Shown here: one piece after another, positions 25,303-34,507 of the stretch
How the letters are laid out: every line of letters begins with the position of its first letter
Position numbering within the stretch: position 1 is the stretch's first letter
From: Sphingomonas sp. YR710
GTDB lineage: Bacteria > Pseudomonadota > Alphaproteobacteria > Sphingomonadales > Sphingomonadaceae
NCBI RefSeq assembly: GCF_900101455.1
Contig: NZ_FMZJ01000001.1
Coordinates: 1-64,000, forward strand
Length of the DNA: 64,000 bases
Reading direction: 5' to 3'
Program-made: the position numbers and the translations under genes
Notes under the pieces: model-generated
Told to the model about the DNA's origin: nothing
The model's input: only the letters and a program-made list of their open reading frames with translations
The model's database searches: none

Positions 25303-26067
25303 TCAGTTTCCGGCCGGGCCGATGAAGCTCAGGTGCAGGTTGCGCGCGCCACGCGGCACATCGACCGCCGCGCTGTCGAAATCGGCCGTGGCGCCCGCAG
25401 CGAGCTGGTTGACTGGACGGGTGATCGTCCAGCTATAGACGGTGCGCCCCTGCGCATCGCGCAGCTCGGCGCGAATGTCGTGGACTGTTTGCGGCACGTT
25501 GGTCGGGTTGACGACGCGCCCCGTCACCGCGAGCAGCTCGTTGCCGCTGGCCGTTTCGCGCCGGTCCGGCTTGCGTGTCATTTCGATCACCAAGGGCACA
25601 GTGGTGGGCGTAACTCCAATCCGTTGGCCAAGCCTGTCGGGGCCAATCGCGATGATCGCGCCGATCGCGCTGATCAGGATGACCGCGATGATCGCCGCCG
25701 CAATGGTCAGTAATTTGCTGACATTGCGGCGCGGGCGGAACGCCAGCTGCTGATGGTTGGGATCGGGAAGTGCGGCCTCGGATGGGCCGTCATAGCGCGC
25801 GACCACCTCATTCTCGGCTACGCTCGGCTGCTGCTGATAGGCTGGCGCTTCCGTCGGAAAAGCTGCCGCTGTCGCGGGTGGGGGGCTGGTTGCAGCGGGC
25901 TCTCCCGCCGAAAACAGGTCGGCGGGCGCTTCTGCCAGCTCAAGCACCACTGGCTCCTGAAACCAGCTATGGCGGCAATTGGCGCAGCGCACCTGACGGC
26001 CGGTGGGGCCGACGGCTGCATCGGGGACAAGGTAGCGTGTATTGCAGGACGGGCAGGAAAGTATCAT
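25303..26067 (-). CDS. MJ0042-type zinc-ribbon membrane protein
   Basis: A 254-residue protein. The N-terminal zinc ribbon has paired CxxC motifs, [12 protein letters not shown] and [12 protein letters not shown], as in the MJ0042 family. A Pro/Ala-rich linker follows, then one hydrophobic helix around residues 120-145 ([23 protein letters not shown]). The extracytoplasmic C-terminal domain ([29 protein letters not shown]) resembles a DUF3426-type beta-sandwich. The function is unknown. The ATG at 26067 places the ribbon at the very N-terminus, as in homologues; an upstream in-frame ATG at 26109 adds 14 unrelated residues. It diverges from ftsE, an arrangement I associate with alphaproteobacteria. 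Confidence 0.85.
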   Translation of the reverse strand: MILSCPSCNTRYLVPDAAVGPTGRQVRCANCRHSWFQEPVVLELAEAPADLFSAGEPAATSPPPATAAAFPTEAPAYQQQPSVAENEVVARYDGPSEAALPDPNHQQLAFRPRRNVSKLLTIAAAIIAVILISAIGAIIAIGPDRLGQRIGVTPTTVPLVIEMTRKPDRRETASGNELLAVTGRVVNPTNVPQTVHDIRAELRDAQGRTVYSWTITRPVNQLAAGATADFDSAAVDVPRGARNLHLSFIGPAGN

Positions 26068-26229
26068 CGGTCCCAGACATTCGACGCGCTCGTTGCGCAA
26101 TTTCTTCACTAACCATGGTCAACCGGCACCTGCAAGCATTGTCGCCAGATACGGGGGGCGGAATATTTTGCGCGCGCGGTGGGGCTGTGCCATGGCGGTG
26201 CCGACAGGTGAGCAGGGTGGTTGCGGATC

Positions 26230-26946
26230 ATGGGCTTAGGCGCGGTGTCGAACATCGTGCAGTTCGAAAATGTCGGTCTGCGCTATGGGGCCAGCGCGGA
26301 GACACTTTCGGATGTCACGTTCTCGCTCGCTGCGGGCGCATTCTATTTTCTCACCGGGCCGTCCGGGGCCGGCAAGAGTTCGCTGTTGCGGCTGATCTAC
26401 CTCGCGCAGCGGCCCAGTCGCGGTGTCATCCGCATGTTTGGCGAGGATATCGTGACGCTGCCGCGGGATCGCATGCCCGGCTTCCGACGACGGATCGGCG
26501 TGGTGTTCCAGGATTTCCGGCTGGTGCCGCATCTGTCCGCTTATGACAATATCGCCTTGCCGCTACGCGTGAACGGCGTGCCCGAGGCCGACATCGACAC
26601 GCCGGTTTGCGAAATGCTCGAATGGGTTGGTCTGTCCGGTCGGGCGAGTGCGCGGCCGGCAACCCTGTCGGGCGGCGAGCAGCAGCGGGTGGCGATCGCG
26701 CGCGCGGTAATCGGGCGCCCGGAAATATTGGTCGCCGATGAGCCGACCGGCAACGTCGATCCGGAGATGGCCGAACGGCTGCTCTATTTGTTCGATGCGC
26801 TCAACAAGCTCGGCACCACGATCGTCGTGGCGACGCATGACGTGCAGTTGCTGCAGCGGGTGGCGGGCGCTGAGATCATTCGGCTCGATCGTGGCCGGGT
26901 TTCCGATCCCACCGGTACGTTGCGCCATCCGCCGAGGCGCCGTTGA
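26230..26946 (+). CDS. ftsE: Cell division ATP-binding protein FtsE
   Basis: A 238-residue ABC ATPase that works with FtsX at the septum to activate peptidoglycan hydrolysis during division. Walker A is GPSGAGKSS, the Q-loop is [22 protein letters not shown], the signature is LSGGEQQR, and Walker B is [13 protein letters not shown], followed by the ATHD switch. All are intact. ATG 26230 is preferred over an in-frame TTG nine bases upstream. The stop and the ftsX start overlap (TGATG), so the two proteins are made in a coupled way. This is the first gene of an ftsE-ftsX-ydcF-plsC run. Confidence 0.93.
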   Translation: MGLGAVSNIVQFENVGLRYGASAETLSDVTFSLAAGAFYFLTGPSGAGKSSLLRLIYLAQRPSRGVIRMFGEDIVTLPRDRMPGFRRRIGVVFQDFRLVPHLSAYDNIALPLRVNGVPEADIDTPVCEMLEWVGLSGRASARPATLSGGEQQRVAIARAVIGRPEILVADEPTGNVDPEMAERLLYLFDALNKLGTTIVVATHDVQLLQRVAGAEIIRLDRGRVSDPTGTLRHPPRRR

Positions 26947-27848
26947 TGGTGGGCCGAGCGCAGACATGGCTGACAAGTGCCGCCGCCCGCAAGCTGCTGC
27001 CCGAAGGCCGGCTGACCGGTCCGATGCCGTGGGTAATCGCGATCATGATGTTTCTGATGGCGCTGTCGGCGGCGGCCGGGCTGGCTTTGGGATTCGCCGC
27101 GCGCGAACTCGACAATAATCTGGCCGGGCAGATCACGATCCAGATCGTCGATGCGAATGCCGCGCGGCGTGCCGCGGCGGCGCAACTCGTGGTGGCGAGG
27201 GTGCGGTCGATGCCGGGGGTCGTCGCCGTCGATCGGATCAGCGATCGGCAGATCACCGATCTGCTGCGGCCCTGGCTCGGCGCCGGGTTGGCCGACAATG
27301 ATCTGCCGGTGCCGGCGATGATCGACGTCCGCTTCGGCGAGGATGCCCGCAATCGGATCGAGGCCGTCACCCGTCTCGTCCGGGAGATCGCACCTGCCGC
27401 GCGTGTGGACGAACATGGCCAATGGCTCGCGCCGCTGGCCGGGCTGATGGGGGCGCTGCGCTGGCTGGCGGCGATGCTTGTGCTCTTGATGGCGACGGCG
27501 ACTGCGTTCACGGTGGTGCTGGCCGCACGGGCGGCGCTCAACACCCATCAGGCAACGATCGACGTGATGCATCATCTGGGGGCCACCGATGGACAGATCG
27601 CCCGCCTGTTCCAGCGCCGCATCGCGCTCGATGCGCTGTTCGGCGGTGTGCTGGGGCTTGCGCTGGCGGCGGTTGTGGTGGTCGCGGTCGGACGCCGGAT
27701 CGTCGAGCTTGGGTCGGATCTGCTTGGCGCAATCGGACTGCCGACGTTCGCCTGGGCGATATTGGCGCTGTTGCCGGTCATCGGGACGCTGCTCGCGATG
27801 CTCGCGGCGCGACTTACCATCCTGATCGCGTTGAAGCATCGCCTGTGA
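26946..27848 (+). CDS. ftsX: Cell division protein FtsX
   Basis: A 300-residue permease-like partner of FtsE. The topology fits the family: a cytosolic N-terminus, a first helix (VIAIMMFLMALSAAAGLALGFA), a periplasmic domain to about residue 150, then three helices (ALRWLAAMLVLLMATATAFTVVL, a second around residue 225, and the last at 265-295). The DVMHHLGATDGQIARLFQRR segment is the conserved cytosolic loop. It overlaps ftsE by one base upstream. Its TGA overlaps the GTG of the following ydcF-like gene. Sequence divergence in the periplasmic part is normal for alphaproteobacterial FtsX. Confidence 0.9.
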   Translation: MVGRAQTWLTSAAARKLLPEGRLTGPMPWVIAIMMFLMALSAAAGLALGFAARELDNNLAGQITIQIVDANAARRAAAAQLVVARVRSMPGVVAVDRISDRQITDLLRPWLGAGLADNDLPVPAMIDVRFGEDARNRIEAVTRLVREIAPAARVDEHGQWLAPLAGLMGALRWLAAMLVLLMATATAFTVVLAARAALNTHQATIDVMHHLGATDGQIARLFQRRIALDALFGGVLGLALAAVVVVAVGRRIVELGSDLLGAIGLPTFAWAILALLPVIGTLLAMLAARLTILIALKHRL

Positions 27849-28378
27849 TCGCGCGCATCGTCAGCGCTGTCGTGATCCTGTGGGCGGCGGGCTTCATGGT
27901 GTTCGCTTTGTTTCTGCCGCAGCCGGCCGAGGAGGTGATCCTGACCGACGGGATCGTCGTGATGACCGGCAGCAGCGGCCGGATCGAGCGGGGGCTTGCG
28001 TTGCTACGCGCGAAGAAAGCGAAAAGATTGCTGATATCCGGGGTCGATCGTCGGGTACGACCGCACGAACTGGCAAGCGAATTTCACGCGGCCGACGCGC
28101 TGATCGATTGCTGTGTCGATCTCGGACATGAATCGGTTGATACACGGTCCAATGCCGAGGAAGCGGCAGGATGGGTCGCGCGCAACCATTATGGCTCGAT
28201 CCGGCTGGTCACGTCGGACTGGCATATGGCCCGGGCTCGCTTCGACCTGGCAAGGATGTTGTCGGCCAACGTGAAGCTGACCGCCGATGCCGTTCCGTCC
28301 GAACCGGATCTGGCGGGACTGTTGCGGGAGTATAACAAATATTTGCTAAGGCGCTTAGCTGCCTTGATCGGAATATGA
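27845..28378 (+). CDS. YdcF-like DUF218 membrane protein
   Basis: A 177-residue protein with one N-terminal helix (IARIVSAVVILWAAGFMVFALFL) and an extracytoplasmic DUF218 domain. Motifs include GIVVMTGSSGRIERGLALL, RLLISGV, the ESVDTRSNAEEAAGWV segment with its conserved Asn-Glu pair, and VTSDWHMARA. DUF218 proteins such as ElyC and SanA are linked to envelope polysaccharide metabolism. The GTG start overlaps the ftsX stop (GTGA), and its end overlaps the plsC ATG. It is therefore firmly embedded in the ftsEX operon, suggesting a role at the envelope. Confidence 0.84.
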   Translation: MIARIVSAVVILWAAGFMVFALFLPQPAEEVILTDGIVVMTGSSGRIERGLALLRAKKAKRLLISGVDRRVRPHELASEFHAADALIDCCVDLGHESVDTRSNAEEAAGWVARNHYGSIRLVTSDWHMARARFDLARMLSANVKLTADAVPSEPDLAGLLREYNKYLLRRLAALIGI

Positions 28379-29076
28379 TGAACTTTATCAGGTCCACTTT
28401 GTTCGCGATCATATTCTACCTGATCACGATTATTGCGGTCCTGACCGCCTTTATCACCGTGCGTTTCGGCGACAAGGCCCTGTGCTGGCATGCCCAGCAT
28501 TGGGCGCTGCTTCATCGCTGGTGCGCGCGTTGGCTCCTCGGCATTCGTACCGTGGTGGAAGGAACGATTCCCGACGGGCCCTTCCTGTTCGCCGCCAAGC
28601 ATCAATCGATGTTCGAAACGCTGGATCTTCTCGTTATTCTGGGCGATCCTGCGGTCGTCGTGAAGCGTGAACTGGCCGATCTCCCGTTTTTCGGAAAGGT
28701 GGCTCGCGATTATGGCGTCATCCCCGTCGATCGCGAAGGTTCGGCGAAGGAGTTGCGGCGCATGATGCGGGCCGCCGCTGCGGCCCGGGAAGCGCACCGT
28801 CGCGTGCTGATCTTCCCGGAAGGTACGCGTGTTCCGCTGGGTGACCAGCCACCGCTGCGTCCTGGCTTCGCCGGCCTGTACAAGCAACTTCGCCTGCCTG
28901 TGGTGCCGATCGCGCTCGACAGCGGCCGAGTTTCTCCGCGCAATAGTTTCGTGAAGAAACCGGGAATCGTCAGGATGCGGTTCGGCGAACCTATTCCGCC
29001 GGGCTTGCCCCGCGAAGAGATTGAGGCGCGGGTTCATACGGCGATCAACGCGCTGGAGAACGAAAAAGCGAATTAA
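28375..29076 (+). CDS. plsC: 1-acyl-sn-glycerol-3-phosphate acyltransferase
   Basis: A 233-residue membrane-associated acyltransferase that turns lysophosphatidate into phosphatidate. One N-terminal hydrophobic helix (LFAIIFYLITIIAVLTAF) anchors it. Acyltransferase blocks: AAKHQSMFETL (the HX4D box, with Glu in place of Asp), PFFGKVARDYGVIPVDRE, and LIFPEGTRVP. The Glu variant is one I associate with alphaproteobacterial PlsC, so activity is expected. The ATG overlaps the stop of the ydcF-like gene by four bases (ATGA). It is the last gene of the ftsEX operon. Confidence 0.9.
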   Translation: MMNFIRSTLFAIIFYLITIIAVLTAFITVRFGDKALCWHAQHWALLHRWCARWLLGIRTVVEGTIPDGPFLFAAKHQSMFETLDLLVILGDPAVVVKRELADLPFFGKVARDYGVIPVDREGSAKELRRMMRAAAAAREAHRRVLIFPEGTRVPLGDQPPLRPGFAGLYKQLRLPVVPIALDSGRVSPRNSFVKKPGIVRMRFGEPIPPGLPREEIEARVHTAINALENEKAN

Positions 29077-29318
29077 TCGGAAGCGCGGCTGATCGTTCGG
29101 TCCGCTGGTGGCGACGTGGCAATCCCGTGCGGTAATGGCAATGCGGGATCGGTTGGGCCGAAATTTCCGGCTAGATAGCTGAAGCCGACTTCGCCGCCGC
29201 CGCCGTCATGTTTCTCTTTTGAGATATATTACGAGAATATTGCAGATTCCGGCTTGCCAGCGTTGTGCAATGCGATGATCATATCTGCATAACCCCAAAA
29301 AAGTGAGGAATCGTGCGG

Positions 29319-32183
29319 ATGAAAACGCTTTTGCGATGCGGTATCCTTTTGCCTGCTTTCGTGCTGCTGGACACGGCCATGGCGACCGCACAGGTGGTTG
29401 CGCCGCCGGCGGACGAGGGATCGGCGAGCGACATCATTGTCACCGGATCGCGCATCCGCCGTGATCCCCTCACGCAGGACACGCCGGTTGTCACCGTCGA
29501 TCAGGCGTCGCTTGCGCGGACCGGCCTGTCGTCCGTCGCCGATGTGTTGCAGCGCCTGCCCAGCGCCAGCGGCGGCCTCAATTCGAAGGTGAACAACAGC
29601 GGCAATATTGGCAATCCGCCCGATGGCGGCGGCGTCGGCGCCGGTTCGGCGGAGATCGACCTGCGCTACCTCGGGGCGAAGCGGACGCTCGTGCTGGTCG
29701 ATGGCGTACGCTTCGTCAACGGCGCCAGCGCCAGCGGTATTCCATCGACAGTCGATCTCAATACGATTCCGGTGAGTTCGATCGAGCGGATCGAAGTGCT
29801 CCAGTCGGGGCAGTCGCCGCTTTATGGTTCGGATGCGCTTGCGGGCGTCGTCAACGTCATCACCAAATCCTCGCAGAAGGGGCTGCAGGCATCCGCCCAG
29901 TTCGGCACCTTCCGCCAGGGCGACGGCCACACCCAGGATTATAATCTCAGCTATGGCGTGAAGGGGCCGACGACCAGCGTCGTGTTCGGCGGCAGCTATG
30001 TGAAGCAGGATGCGGTTCGCACGCGCGACCGATCGATTTCGCAATTCCCTAACCCGGGGCAGACGAGTTGCACCGATCCGGTCGGCGGCTGTTCGAGCGC
30101 GACGCTCAACGGCTTTTTCGCCGTCGGCGGCCCGACGCTGACCCTGAAGGCGCCGGTCGCCGGCAAGCCACGCTACGACCCGCTGGATCCGACCGGCCCG
30201 AACAGCGACTTCAAGCTGCTCACGACGGCAGATCGCTTTAACTTCTCACCGTTCAACTACCTCCTGACCCCGTCGGAACGGTATAGTGGCTTCGCGAACG
30301 TCAAACAGGAGCTGACCCCGGATATAACCCTCCACGTCAAGGCGCTGTACACGCATCGCAATTCGCAGAATCAGGCGGCGTTCCTGCCGTTGTTCATCGG
30401 CCCGGATGCCGGCAACGGCAATCTGCTGGACACGATCTCGATCGATGTCACCAACCCGTATAACCCGTTCGGGCGAACGCTATCGGCCGGTGGCGCCGGC
30501 AATCCGCCGGCCAATTATTCCACTGTCCGTCGCCGGCTGATCGAGGCCGGCCAGCGCACCTATACGCAGCGTGTCGATACCATGTCGCTGAACAGCGGTC
30601 TCGATGGCTCGTTCATGGTGGCCGGAAAGAAATGGTATTGGGACGTTAACGCCGAACTGGGCTGGAACGACGCGCATCAATTGTTCACGGGCAATGTCAA
30701 CGCCGCCAATCTGGCGCGCGCGCTGGGGCCGATCGCGAACTGCACCGCGCCGTGCGTGCCCTTCAACATCTTCGGCGGCGCCGGATCGGTGACGCCCGCG
30801 ATGCTCGCTTATGTGGGTTTCGATGAGAAGGACAAGAGTTCGCAGCGATTGGAAGACTATACGGCCAATCTGAGCGGGGACCTGTTCGATTTGCTGCCGG
30901 CTGGCGCGGTTGGCTTTGCGCTTGGCTACGAGCATCGGATCCAGCAGGGGAGCTTCACGCCCGATGCGATCATCAGCGCGGGGCTCGGGGCCGATATCCC
31001 GGCACAGCCCGCGGCGGGCGGATATCATTCGGACGAGTTCTACGGCGAAGTCCGCGTACCGCTGCTGAAGAATACGGCGTTCTTCGAAACGCTTGAGCTC
31101 GACGGGGCCGTGCGCCACACGAAGCTTTCGATCGGGGGCAAGAATACGAGCTTCACCGGCAGCGGAACGTGGAAGCCCGTCTCCGACGTGTTGTTCTTCG
31201 GTTCCTATGCGCAGGGCTTCCGGGCGCCCAGCATCGGGGAACTGTTCGGCGCGGCATCGCGCTCGGATGCGCCGATCGATGATCCCTGCACCAATGTCGC
31301 GGGATCGCCCTGGCAGACGTCGGCAACGGTACGGGCCAATTGCATCGCCAACGGCGTGCCGGCAAGCGGTAGCTATCAGGAGCCCAATGGCGGCCAGCTT
31401 CCCGTTCTGACCGGCGGCAGCACCACCTTGAAGCCCGAAAAATCTCGGACTTTGCTGTTCCGCGGCGTGTACAGCCCATCCTGGGTGCGCGAGAAAGGCT
31501 TTGGCAGCCTGTTCAATGTCGAGGTCAATTATTACGACATCAAGGTTACCAACGCGATCGCGCCTATCCTTCCCGGAATCACGCTCGCCCGTTGCGCCCA
31601 AGCCGGCGACGCGCTGAGTTGCGCTTCGGTGATCCGTACGGCCAGCGGCACGATCGCCCGGATCAACGGCCTGCTGCAGAATATCGGCGGGATCCGGACC
31701 AAGGGCGTCGATCTGACGCTGAACTATCGCACCGAGCCGACCCGCTTCGGCGCCTTCGGCTATCAGTTCTCCGGCAACTATCTGATCAAATATGACGAGA
31801 TCGTGCCTGCGGCGGTCGGCATCACCACCACCAGCTATCGCGGCACGACGCGTGGATTCCCCGATCAATCCTACCCCAAGTTCAAGGGGACGGGCGTGTT
31901 CGACTGGCAGCTCGGCGATTTCGGGGCGTCCTATGTCGGGCGCTACATCCACAGCGTGGTGGAGTCGGATGGCCACAAGATGCACAGCCGCCTCTACAGC
32001 GACCTTCAGTTCACCTTCTCGCCGGCCAAGTTCGATCACAAGATCGTGATGACCGCGGGCGTCAACAACGTGTTCAACCTGAATCCGCCAGCCTGCAATA
32101 CCTGCACCGGGCCGAATTTCGACGCGACGACCTACGATATTCCGGGTCAGTTCGGTTATCTGAAGATCGCGTACAAGATGTAG
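29319..32183 (+). CDS. TonB-dependent outer-membrane receptor
   Basis: A 954-residue receptor. The signal peptide (MKTLLRCGILLPAFVLLDTAMATAQ) is followed by a TonB-box-like region and the plug domain (IIVTGSRIRRDPLTQDTPVVTVDQ, then VADVLQRLPSASGG, VLVDGVRFVNG and SPLYGSDALAGVVNVITK). The rest is the 22-strand barrel, with cysteine pairs in extracellular loops (CTDPVGGC, NCTAPC, CAQAGDALSC) and the late plug/barrel motif YAQGFRAPSIGELFG. The length and loop cysteines resemble the large sphingomonad receptors for oligosaccharides, peptides or aromatics; the substrate cannot be told. GAGG lies ten bases before ATG 29319; an in-frame GTG six bases earlier is possible. It appears monocistronic. 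Confidence 0.9.
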   Translation: MKTLLRCGILLPAFVLLDTAMATAQVVAPPADEGSASDIIVTGSRIRRDPLTQDTPVVTVDQASLARTGLSSVADVLQRLPSASGGLNSKVNNSGNIGNPPDGGGVGAGSAEIDLRYLGAKRTLVLVDGVRFVNGASASGIPSTVDLNTIPVSSIERIEVLQSGQSPLYGSDALAGVVNVITKSSQKGLQASAQFGTFRQGDGHTQDYNLSYGVKGPTTSVVFGGSYVKQDAVRTRDRSISQFPNPGQTSCTDPVGGCSSATLNGFFAVGGPTLTLKAPVAGKPRYDPLDPTGPNSDFKLLTTADRFNFSPFNYLLTPSERYSGFANVKQELTPDITLHVKALYTHRNSQNQAAFLPLFIGPDAGNGNLLDTISIDVTNPYNPFGRTLSAGGAGNPPANYSTVRRRLIEAGQRTYTQRVDTMSLNSGLDGSFMVAGKKWYWDVNAELGWNDAHQLFTGNVNAANLARALGPIANCTAPCVPFNIFGGAGSVTPAMLAYVGFDEKDKSSQRLEDYTANLSGDLFDLLPAGAVGFALGYEHRIQQGSFTPDAIISAGLGADIPAQPAAGGYHSDEFYGEVRVPLLKNTAFFETLELDGAVRHTKLSIGGKNTSFTGSGTWKPVSDVLFFGSYAQGFRAPSIGELFGAASRSDAPIDDPCTNVAGSPWQTSATVRANCIANGVPASGSYQEPNGGQLPVLTGGSTTLKPEKSRTLLFRGVYSPSWVREKGFGSLFNVEVNYYDIKVTNAIAPILPGITLARCAQAGDALSCASVIRTASGTIARINGLLQNIGGIRTKGVDLTLNYRTEPTRFGAFGYQFSGNYLIKYDEIVPAAVGITTTSYRGTTRGFPDQSYPKFKGTGVFDWQLGDFGASYVGRYIHSVVESDGHKMHSRLYSDLQFTFSPAKFDHKIVMTAGVNNVFNLNPPACNTCTGPNFDATTYDIPGQFGYLKIAYKM

Positions 32184-32239
32184 GTCGCGTCCTCACCGGG
32201 CTCTTTCGCTGGTGGAAGGGCCCGGTGCTGAATACCGTG

Positions 32240-33145
32240 TCAGTGTTCGCGGCCGAAGTCCGGCCGGCTGTCATCCTGGCCCTGTTCGATGATGCTCCGC
32301 CGGATCGCGCGGGTGCGGCTGAAAAGCTCGAACAAGGCATCGCCATCGCCCCAGCGGATCGCACGCTGGAGCGCGGTCAGATCCTCGGAGAAGCGCTGGA
32401 GCATCTCCAGCACCGCATCCTTGTTCGACAGGAAGACGTCACGCCACATCGTCGGATCGGAGGCGGCGATGCGGGTGAAGTCGCGGAAGCCGCCGGCCGA
32501 GAATTTGATCACTTCGCTCTGCGTGACCTCTTCCATATCGGATGCGGTGCCGACGATCGTATAGGCAATCAGGTGGGGCAGGTGGCTGGTGACGGCGAGC
32601 ACCAGATCGTGGTGCTTCGCATCCATCGTCTCGACATCAGCGCCGAGCCGTTTCCAGAATTCGCAGATGCGGGCGATGGCGGTCTCGTCGGCGCCCTCGG
32701 GCGGGGTGACGATGCACCAGCGGCCGTTGAACAAAGTCGCAAAGCCGGCGTCGGGGCCGCTATTCTCGGTACCAGCGACCGGGTGGGCGGGAATGATGGC
32801 ATTGTCCGGCAGAGCGGCGGTCAGCGCCGCCAGCACCGAGCTTTTCGACGAGCCGACGTCGCTGACGATCGCCTCGGGCGGGAGATCGGCGGCGATGCTT
32901 TGCGCAACCGCGCCCATCGCGCCGACAGGCACGCACAGGATCACCAGATCGGCGTCGATAACAGCCGCGCCGGGCGTATCGGTGACATCGTCGGCGAAGC
33001 CGAGGTCGCGGGCGCGATCGCGCACGCCGGCATCGCCGTCATGGCCGGTGACGCGCACAGTCGGCATCGTCGCTTTGACCGCACGGGCGATCGACGATCC
33101 GATCAGGCCAAGCCCGATGATCGCAACGCGCGAGAAAGGCAGCAT
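32240..33145 (-). CDS. tyrA: Prephenate/arogenate (cyclohexadienyl) dehydrogenase
   Basis: A 301-residue NAD(P)-dependent enzyme of tyrosine synthesis. The N-terminal Rossmann motif is VAIIGLGLIGSSIARA, followed by LVILCVPVGAM, SDVGSSKSSV, and the family-defining IPAHPVAGTENSGPDAG. The C-terminal helical dimer domain contains HHDLVLAVTSHLPHLIAY and GGFRDFTRIAASDPTMWRDVFLSN, with substrate-binding residues. No ACT or chorismate mutase domain is attached. Its ATG overlaps the hisC stop by one base, so it follows hisC translationally. In Zymomonas mobilis an equivalent hisH-tyrC overlap is known, and the dehydrogenase there accepts both prephenate and arogenate. Confidence 0.93.
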   Translation of the reverse strand: MLPFSRVAIIGLGLIGSSIARAVKATMPTVRVTGHDGDAGVRDRARDLGFADDVTDTPGAAVIDADLVILCVPVGAMGAVAQSIAADLPPEAIVSDVGSSKSSVLAALTAALPDNAIIPAHPVAGTENSGPDAGFATLFNGRWCIVTPPEGADETAIARICEFWKRLGADVETMDAKHHDLVLAVTSHLPHLIAYTIVGTASDMEEVTQSEVIKFSAGGFRDFTRIAASDPTMWRDVFLSNKDAVLEMLQRFSEDLTALQRAIRWGDGDALFELFSRTRAIRRSIIEQGQDDSRPDFGREH

Positions 33146-34245
33146 CAGCCGGCGGCTTCCACAAGCTTGCGCAGCGCCGTCATCAGTCCGCGAATCTCCG
33201 CTTCGGTGCCGATCGTGATGCGCAGCGCATGGGGAAGCTGCTGGCCAGGAAGCCAGCGCACGATGTAGCCGGCATCCATCAGTCCGTTATAGGCTGCCTC
33301 GGCAGTCAGTGCGCCTTCGAACAGCACCAGCGAGAAATTGGCCTTGCTTGGCACCGCGCGCAAGCCCTTGTTGCCAAGGCTGGCAATCTCCTCCTCGAAC
33401 CACGCCCGCCATTGCAGATTATGGTTGCGGCTGGTCGCGACGAAATCGGTATCGCCCAGCGCCGCGATCGCCGCCTGCTGGCCAGCGGTCGTCACGTTGA
33501 ACGGCGCGCGGATCTTGTGGAGCGCGTCGATCACCTCCGCGGGGCCGTAGCCCCAGCCGATCCGTTCGGCGGCGAGGCCGTAGATTTTCGAGAAGGTGCG
33601 CGTGACCAGCACGTTCGGCGCGGATTTGGCGAGTTCGAGCCCGCCATCGTCATCGGCTTCCTCGAGATATTCGGCATAGGCCTGATCGATCACCAGCAGG
33701 CAATCGGCCGGTGTTGCCGCGTAGAGCCGCGCGATCTCCGCACGGCTCGAATAGGTGCCGGTCGGATTGTTCGGATTGGCGACGAAGATCACGCGCGTCT
33801 TCGGGCCGATCTTCGCGATCAGCGCGTCGATATCGGTCGCATAGTCGCGATCATCGGCTTCGATCGGCTCGGCACCCACTCTGCGCGCGGCGATCGGATA
33901 GACCGAAAATCCGTAGCGGACGAACAACACCTCATCGCCCACGCCGGCAAAGGCGCCGGTGGCGAGGTGCAGCACTTCGTCCGATCCGGTACCATATATG
34001 ATGCGCGCCGGATCGAGGCCGTAAGCTGCGCCGATCGCTTCGCGAAGATCGGCAGCTGCGGCGTCCGGATAGCGGTCGAGCGACAGCGCGCCGGCAGCAA
34101 AGGCGGTGCGGGCCGCATCGCTGGTTCCGAGCGGATTTTCGTTGGATGATAGCTTGACGACCTTGCGGCCGTCATCGGTCGTCGAACGCCCTGGAACATA
34201 AGGCGCGATCGCATCGATCCAGGGCTTGGGAATGGGTCTGATCAT
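33145..34245 (-). CDS. hisC: Histidinol-phosphate / aromatic aminotransferase
   Basis: A 366-residue PLP enzyme of fold type I. Motifs: LSSNENPLGTS, YGTGSDEVLHLATGAFAGVGDEVLF, VANPNNPTGTY, DQAYAEYLE, TRTFSKIYGLAAERIGWGYG with the PLP Lys in the FSK segment, and the C-terminal ALRITIGT. It catalyses histidinol-phosphate transamination. Overlap with tyrA suggests that it also transaminates prephenate or phenylpyruvate, as documented for the Zymomonas enzyme. ATG 34245 gives MIRPIPKPWIDAIAPYVPG, the standard start; 25 upstream in-frame codons look unrelated. It diverges from metA, whose leader lies immediately upstream. Confidence 0.93.
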   Translation of the reverse strand: MIRPIPKPWIDAIAPYVPGRSTTDDGRKVVKLSSNENPLGTSDAARTAFAAGALSLDRYPDAAAADLREAIGAAYGLDPARIIYGTGSDEVLHLATGAFAGVGDEVLFVRYGFSVYPIAARRVGAEPIEADDRDYATDIDALIAKIGPKTRVIFVANPNNPTGTYSSRAEIARLYAATPADCLLVIDQAYAEYLEEADDDGGLELAKSAPNVLVTRTFSKIYGLAAERIGWGYGPAEVIDALHKIRAPFNVTTAGQQAAIAALGDTDFVATSRNHNLQWRAWFEEEIASLGNKGLRAVPSKANFSLVLFEGALTAEAAYNGLMDAGYIVRWLPGQQLPHALRITIGTEAEIRGLMTALRKLVEAAG

Positions 34246-34358
34246 AAGCGGGCCGTCTATGCGCCGGGGCCGGCCTTGACAAGCGGTGTGGGGAAAGTCC
34301 GCGCGACAAGCGAGCGGCATTCATCCATTGTAAACGGCTCTTATTTTATCTAGGAAGA

Positions 34359-34437
34359 CCATACATCAAGAGTTGGGCAGTGCCCGACGCCAACCTGCTT
34401 TCCGGGCAAGGTGGCGCTTCCGTAAGGAAGGATGTGG
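34359..34437 (+). ncRNA. Putative SAM-I-like riboswitch aptamer upstream of metA
   Basis: A 79-base fold with the layout of the SAM-I (S-box) family. P1 is CCA-TA-CATC (34359-34367) with GATGTGG (34431-34437), followed by the AAGAG consensus at 34368-34372. A very short P2 (GGGC-AGT-GCCC, 34375-34385) takes the place of the usual kink-turn stem. P3 is CGCCAACCT (34388-34396) with AGGTGGCG (34409-34416), and P4 is CTTCC-GTAA-GGAAG (34417-34430). The AACCTGC...GCAAGGTG and TTCC elements echo the GCAACC...AAGGUGCUAAuUCC core of SAM-I. It stands directly before a methionine-synthesis gene. The stems are seen; ligand binding is inferred. It may belong to a SAM-I/IV variant class. Confidence 0.62.
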
Positions 34438-34494
34438 CCGAACCGGCAACGAAACGGGTCATGCCACTCTCGGTCCTGTCGCAAATTTCAGGAC
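34434..34494 (+). promoter_or_regulatory. Expression platform of the metA leader
   Basis: GTGGC (34434-34438), part of the aptamer P1 3' strand, can instead pair with GCCAC (34463-34467), so the two folds exclude each other. A second hairpin, GTCCTG (34473-34478) with CAGGAC (34489-34494), covers the AGGA ribosome-site region ahead of the metA ATG at 34508. This suggests translational control. The pairing is read from sequence; the switching is inference. Confidence 0.5.
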
Positions 34495-34507
34495 GTGAGT
34501 GAATTCG

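Noticed and set aside
30480-32039. A 519-codon frame antisense to the TonB-dependent receptor
   Set aside because: It mirrors the receptor coding frame; the plus-strand protein has a signal peptide, plug and barrel motifs, while the antisense translation has none.
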